A stretch of 14,751 nt of DNA, taken from CAYPHJ01 sp964410485. Its GTDB lineage: Bacteria > Desulfobacterota > Binatia > UBA9968. Of the stretch, positions 12,703 to 14,751 are shown piece by piece (position 1 is the stretch's first letter; the number at the start of each line of letters is the position of its first letter). The stretch lies in contig CAYPHJ010000110.1 in assembly GCA_964410485.1 (NCBI GenBank), forward strand, positions 1-14,751. Reading direction: 5' to 3'. The notes beneath the pieces were generated by a model. It was not told where the DNA came from and did not search any database. It was given only the letters and a program-made list of their open reading frames with translations. Both the position numbers and the translations under genes were made by a program.

Positions 12703-12971
12703 AGCGCTGTCTCCCGTGCGCGCGCGAAAAACCGCGCCAGGGCGATGGCTACGATAAAGTTCAACATGGCATAAACGATCGCAATGTCGATGAACATGTC
12801 CATGCGCCCGTAGACCTGTCCGATGATCAGAATTAGAATCACGCCCTTGGTGCCAACTACTGCTGCCGATATGATGCGGTCAAAAACCGTCGGACCTTTG
12901 GCCAGGCGGTACAGGCACAGAACGATCAGGGCAATGATAAAAACGGACAAACCGAGGAGAAACGAAGTCAC
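12699..12971 (-). CDS. mrpF: Na+/H+ antiporter subunit MrpF (MbhB-like)
   Basis: This 90-residue, three-helix protein has the MrpF signature YRLAKGPTVFDRIISA (21-36) and FIDIAIVYAMLNFIVAIALA (60-79), including the conserved helix Asp62. It starts at GTG 12971, sharing one base with the mrpE stop (TAGTG), and has a strong GAGGAGG 7 nt upstream. Length is standard. Confidence 0.95.
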   Translation of the reverse strand: MTSFLLGLSVFIIALIVLCLYRLAKGPTVFDRIISAAVVGTKGVILILIIGQVYGRMDMFIDIAIVYAMLNFIVAIALARFFARARETAL

Positions 12972-13549
12972 TATGCAACCTCCTCGATGGAATAGGCAAC
13001 AGCAACCGGGGGAGGCGGCTGTGACTCTTCCATGAAAATCTGCGCGATCCTGTTCTGCAGTGTCCCATCAGTAATGCCTTGCGCCGAGAAGGGCGCCAGT
13101 GCGTGCACAAGGTATCTCCCACCGTCTAACCTGACCGTAACCGTTCCCGGCGTTAAGGTAATCGAATTGGCCAAGAGGACGCGAGCGATGTCTCCCTTGA
13201 GGTACGTGCTGAACTGGATCAGGTGCGGCTCCACCGGGACGCGGGGATGAAAAACGAGATACGCGACCTGAAAGTTCGCCTTGACGATCTGATAAAATAA
13301 CCACGGCACGTAGGCCACAAAGCGCAAGGCTGTAAGCAGCAGCGACCCGATACCGACTTCGGTGGCCTCATCGGGCCGTTGGAATATCATGTAGAAGATA
13401 TCCCGCGAAAGAAATGTCACCACGCCTGACACAATCACCCCTTCCACAACAAATGTCGCGTCGTAACGGCCGGAAAGAACGAGCCAGGTTATGAAGAGAA
13501 CAAAGAACTCTAAGGCAGTCACCAGCCTTCGGTGCTGAGATCGGTTCAT
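12971..13549 (-). CDS. mrpE: Na+/H+ antiporter subunit MrpE (MbhA-like)
   Basis: This 192-residue protein is the first gene of the operon. Two N-terminal hydrophobic helices (about 10-26 and 32-47) are followed by a third membrane-associated helix near 74-100. The MnhE signature LANSITLTPGTVTV (126-139) comes next, then a short cytoplasmic domain (TDGTLQNRIAQIFME). It starts at ATG 13549. No strong Shine-Dalgarno is visible. The leader from the proposed promoter is about 250 nt and contains an 81-bp palindromic repeat. The last base of its stop is shared with the mrpF start. Confidence 0.95.
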   Translation of the reverse strand: MNRSQHRRLVTALEFFVLFITWLVLSGRYDATFVVEGVIVSGVVTFLSRDIFYMIFQRPDEATEVGIGSLLLTALRFVAYVPWLFYQIVKANFQVAYLVFHPRVPVEPHLIQFSTYLKGDIARVLLANSITLTPGTVTVRLDGGRYLVHALAPFSAQGITDGTLQNRIAQIFMEESQPPPPVAVAYSIEEVA

Positions 13550-13655
13550 GACTGGCTTCGGTCAATCCCTGAAAGCATTCCCTGGAGCATTGCTTATTCG
13601 CCTGAGCACAGTCAATAACCCTCTGACGCAAAAGAACACAAGCACACTGTTGTCT

Positions 13656-13736
13656 CAAATCTCCCCTTGCCCCTTTTTTCAAAGAGGGGGGAACCGCGAT
13701 TCCCCCTTTAGCAAAAGGGGGACTAAGGGGGATTTG
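13656..13736. repeat. 81-bp palindrome of two AATCCCCCTTAG...AAAGGGGGAA units (copies 2 and 3)
   Basis: CAAATC (13656-13661) pairs with GATTTG (13731-13736). Between them lie two inverted, near-identical half units: the left reads AAATCTCCCCTTGCCCC then AAAGAGGGGGGAA, and the right is TTCCCCCTTTAGCAAAAGGG then GGACTAAGGGGGATTTG. The right unit matches the repeat at 11393-11429. The structure resembles a non-autonomous palindromic element (REP/MITE-like). It sits in the mrp leader and would fold into a long hairpin in the transcript. No T-tract follows on the minus strand. Confidence 0.75.
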
Positions 13737-13808
13737 TTCAGCGAGACTATTGCGCGGCTTCGTTTAGAATCATTCGTAAAGTTTGGGCTCTCTTGACTCG
13801 GGCGCGAA

Positions 13809-13835
13809 ATTATACAGTCAATCGCCGCGTGTCAA
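13809..13835 (-). promoter_or_regulatory. Sigma-70-like promoter of the mrp operon
   Basis: On the minus strand a perfect TTGACA (13835-13830) is followed by a perfect TATAAT (13814-13809), preceded by TG. The spacer is 15 nt, shorter than the usual 16-18, which would reduce strength or make it dependent on supercoiling or an activator. Transcription would start near 13802 and run through the palindromic repeat into mrpE at 13549. The porin terminator lies just upstream, which is consistent with a new transcription unit here. Confidence 0.62.
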
Positions 13836-13878
13836 GAATGCCGGATACCTTGGCGCAGATTTTTCACCGCAGCGAAGC

Positions 13879-13912
13879 AAAAAAAAGGGGAGTCATTGCT
13901 GGCTCCCCTTTT
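13879..13912 (-). terminator. Intrinsic terminator of the porin gene
   Basis: Read on the minus strand, AAAAGGGGAG (13912-13903) pairs with CTCCCCTTTT (13892-13883) around a 10-nt loop, and further T residues continue to 13879. It begins 27 nt after the porin stop. A 10-bp stem plus an unbroken run of T is a textbook Rho-independent terminator. On the plus strand it would end in TTTT followed by CTGC, so it is weaker in that direction. Confidence 0.88.
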
Positions 13913-13939
13913 CTGCTATACACGGTTTGGCTGTGATAT

Positions 13940-14751
13940 TTAGAACTGGTATCTCCAGTCAAGCCAGAAGTCCACCCAGTCTCCGCCCTGCGTGCCGGTG
14001 CCGGAGATCTTGAGGTTTCGCCGTGCAGTCGCCGAAAGATGGTCGGCGTCGTACCACAGAACGCTGCCGCCGATGCTCATGCGCGGGGCAACGAAGTACC
14101 AGAGATCCCACTCGTGCAGCTCAATGGTGTTGCTGCGGGTCGGACTGACAGTGGTGCACAGCCCCCGGCAGCTGCCATGGTTGCGCTCGTAATGGTAGCC
14201 AAAGAGGACGGACCCCGCCGTCCCCGCGGAGCCGGTCAAGAATCCCTTCGGGCTCCAGAGAAAGACATCGGCAGCGACTAACCAGCCGTGTGCCCTCTTG
14301 TCTGAACTTTGGGTCCCATCAACGCCAGCGGGGGCAGCAGTAGGCCGTTTACTCCTACCATTGTCCCACGTGTAACCCCCTACACCGCGGAGCCGCACCG
14401 GCCCAACCGTCCAACCAATGCCGTGCTGTACGGCATAGAGCCAGCCGTCGCCGATGCTGTTCGCGCCAGTTGTCCACAGGTTCTGGCGGGCGTTGAAGCC
14501 ATGGTCACGGAAACGGTATTGAGCAAGACAGAGGTTTGCATTCGTCCGGTTGCCGCGGTCCTCACGGTTACGACACGCCCAGGCGCCGGTCTCGAAGTGC
14601 AACCCTTGAATCCATTTGTTCTTGATTGACGAAAAAGGGAAGATTCCGAGGTAAGCATCCCAATTCTGTCCTGCGTCTCTATTGCTGCTAACACCGTCGT
14701 CGGATTCGTTGATGCTTGCCATGCCGATTGAAAGACGCCCGATCCTCCCGA
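13940..14751 (-). CDS. Porin-like outer-membrane beta-barrel protein, C-terminal part (5' end beyond the window)
   Basis: About 269 residues are visible. The frame is still open at the window edge, and the first internal ATG (14722) is preceded in frame by GRIGRLSIG, so the true start is outside. The sequence shows alternating aromatic/polar beta strands (LHFETGAWACR, CLAQYRFRDHGF, GWLVAADVFLW, GSVLFGYHYERN, EWDLWYFVAPRMSIGG) separated by polar loops. It ends DFWLDWRYQF with a terminal Phe, the signal recognised by the BAM assembly machinery. Cysteines in the loops (CRGLC and CRNRE/NLCL) are noteworthy because porins usually lack Cys. The best general call is a channel-forming porin in the outer membrane; substrate is unknown. 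It is followed by an intrinsic terminator, so it is not co-transcribed with mrpE. Confidence 0.75.
   Translation of the reverse strand, partial: GRIGRLSIGMASINESDDGVSSNRDAGQNWDAYLGIFPFSSIKNKWIQGLHFETGAWACRNREDRGNRTNANLCLAQYRFRDHGFNARQNLWTTGANSIGDGWLYAVQHGIGWTVGPVRLRGVGGYTWDNGRSKRPTAAPAGVDGTQSSDKRAHGWLVAADVFLWSPKGFLTGSAGTAGSVLFGYHYERNHGSCRGLCTTVSPTRSNTIELHEWDLWYFVAPRMSIGGSVLWYDADHLSATARRNLKISGTGTQGGDWVDFWLDWRYQF

Noticed and set aside
5576..13549. Membrane-bound hydrogenase or complete complex I
   Set aside because: No [NiFe] large or small subunit, no CxxC metal motifs, no NuoB/C/D/H/I-like proteins in the window; only the antiporter part is present.
13548..13796. Plus-strand 82-aa frame in the mrp leader
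   Set aside because: It spans the palindromic repeat, has low-complexity sequence, no ribosome-binding site and no recognisable family.
14309..14629. Plus-strand 106-aa frame at the right end
   Set aside because: Antisense shadow of the porin gene, whose beta-strand pattern, terminal Phe and terminator support the minus strand.

Overview
The window looks like a stretch of a metagenome-assembled, Gram-negative bacterial chromosome. It is moderately GC-rich, encodes a beta-barrel outer-membrane protein, carries many intergenic palindromic and low-complexity repeats, and contains one 100-N scaffold gap. No gene fixes the phylum. A selenocysteine-using organism with glucosylglycerate genes and an Mbh-type split Mrp cluster would fit uncultivated Desulfobacterota, NC10 or Binatota-like lineages, but that is a guess from gene content.

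Region 1 (1-1354, plus strand) is a selenocysteine locus. It starts with the last codons of what appears to be selB (the Sec-specific elongation factor). After a repeat-filled spacer comes selD (selenophosphate synthetase), which is itself a selenoprotein: an in-frame UGA at 356-358 sits at the catalytic Cys/Sec position, and a perfect 8-bp hairpin with a GUU loop lies at bacterial-SECIS distance downstream.

Region 2 (1374-5424, minus strand) is a three-gene cluster for a glycosylglycerate-type compatible solute. From its own sigma-70-like promoter it reads: a GT-A glycosyltransferase resembling mannosylglycerate synthase; a 616-residue fusion of two universal-stress-protein domains to a glucosyl-3-phosphoglycerate synthase (GpgS); and a HAD phosphatase of the mannosyl-3-phosphoglycerate phosphatase family. 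The synthase and phosphatase overlap by 4 nt (TTGA). The expected product is glucosylglycerate or a related solute, possibly extended by the second glycosyltransferase.

Region 3 (5576-13835, minus strand) is a large, mostly overlapping membrane operon: mrpE-mrpF-mrpG-mbhD-mbhE-mrpB-mrpC-mrpD, then a second antiporter-like subunit, a small two-helix protein and a third, long antiporter-like subunit. The first eight genes follow the order of the mbhA-H antiporter module of archaeal membrane-bound hydrogenase. MrpA is represented only by its C-terminal parts (MbhD/MbhE). No hydrogenase or NADH module is present, so this is most simply a Na+/H+ antiporter with three pumping-type subunits. Within mbhD the scaffold gap is flanked by an exact 55-bp repeat; this is best read as overlapping contig ends rather than biology, and merging them gives a normal-sized 95-residue MbhD.

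Region 4 (13879-14751, minus strand) holds the 3' part of a porin-like gene ending in the typical Tyr-Gln-Phe beta-signal, followed by a clear intrinsic terminator.

The strongest leads are the Usp-Usp-GpgS fusion with its neighbouring second glycosyltransferase, the three-antiporter Mbh-like module with altered membrane charges, and the hidden selenocysteine in SelD. I see no defence system, CRISPR array, tRNA, rRNA or transposase.
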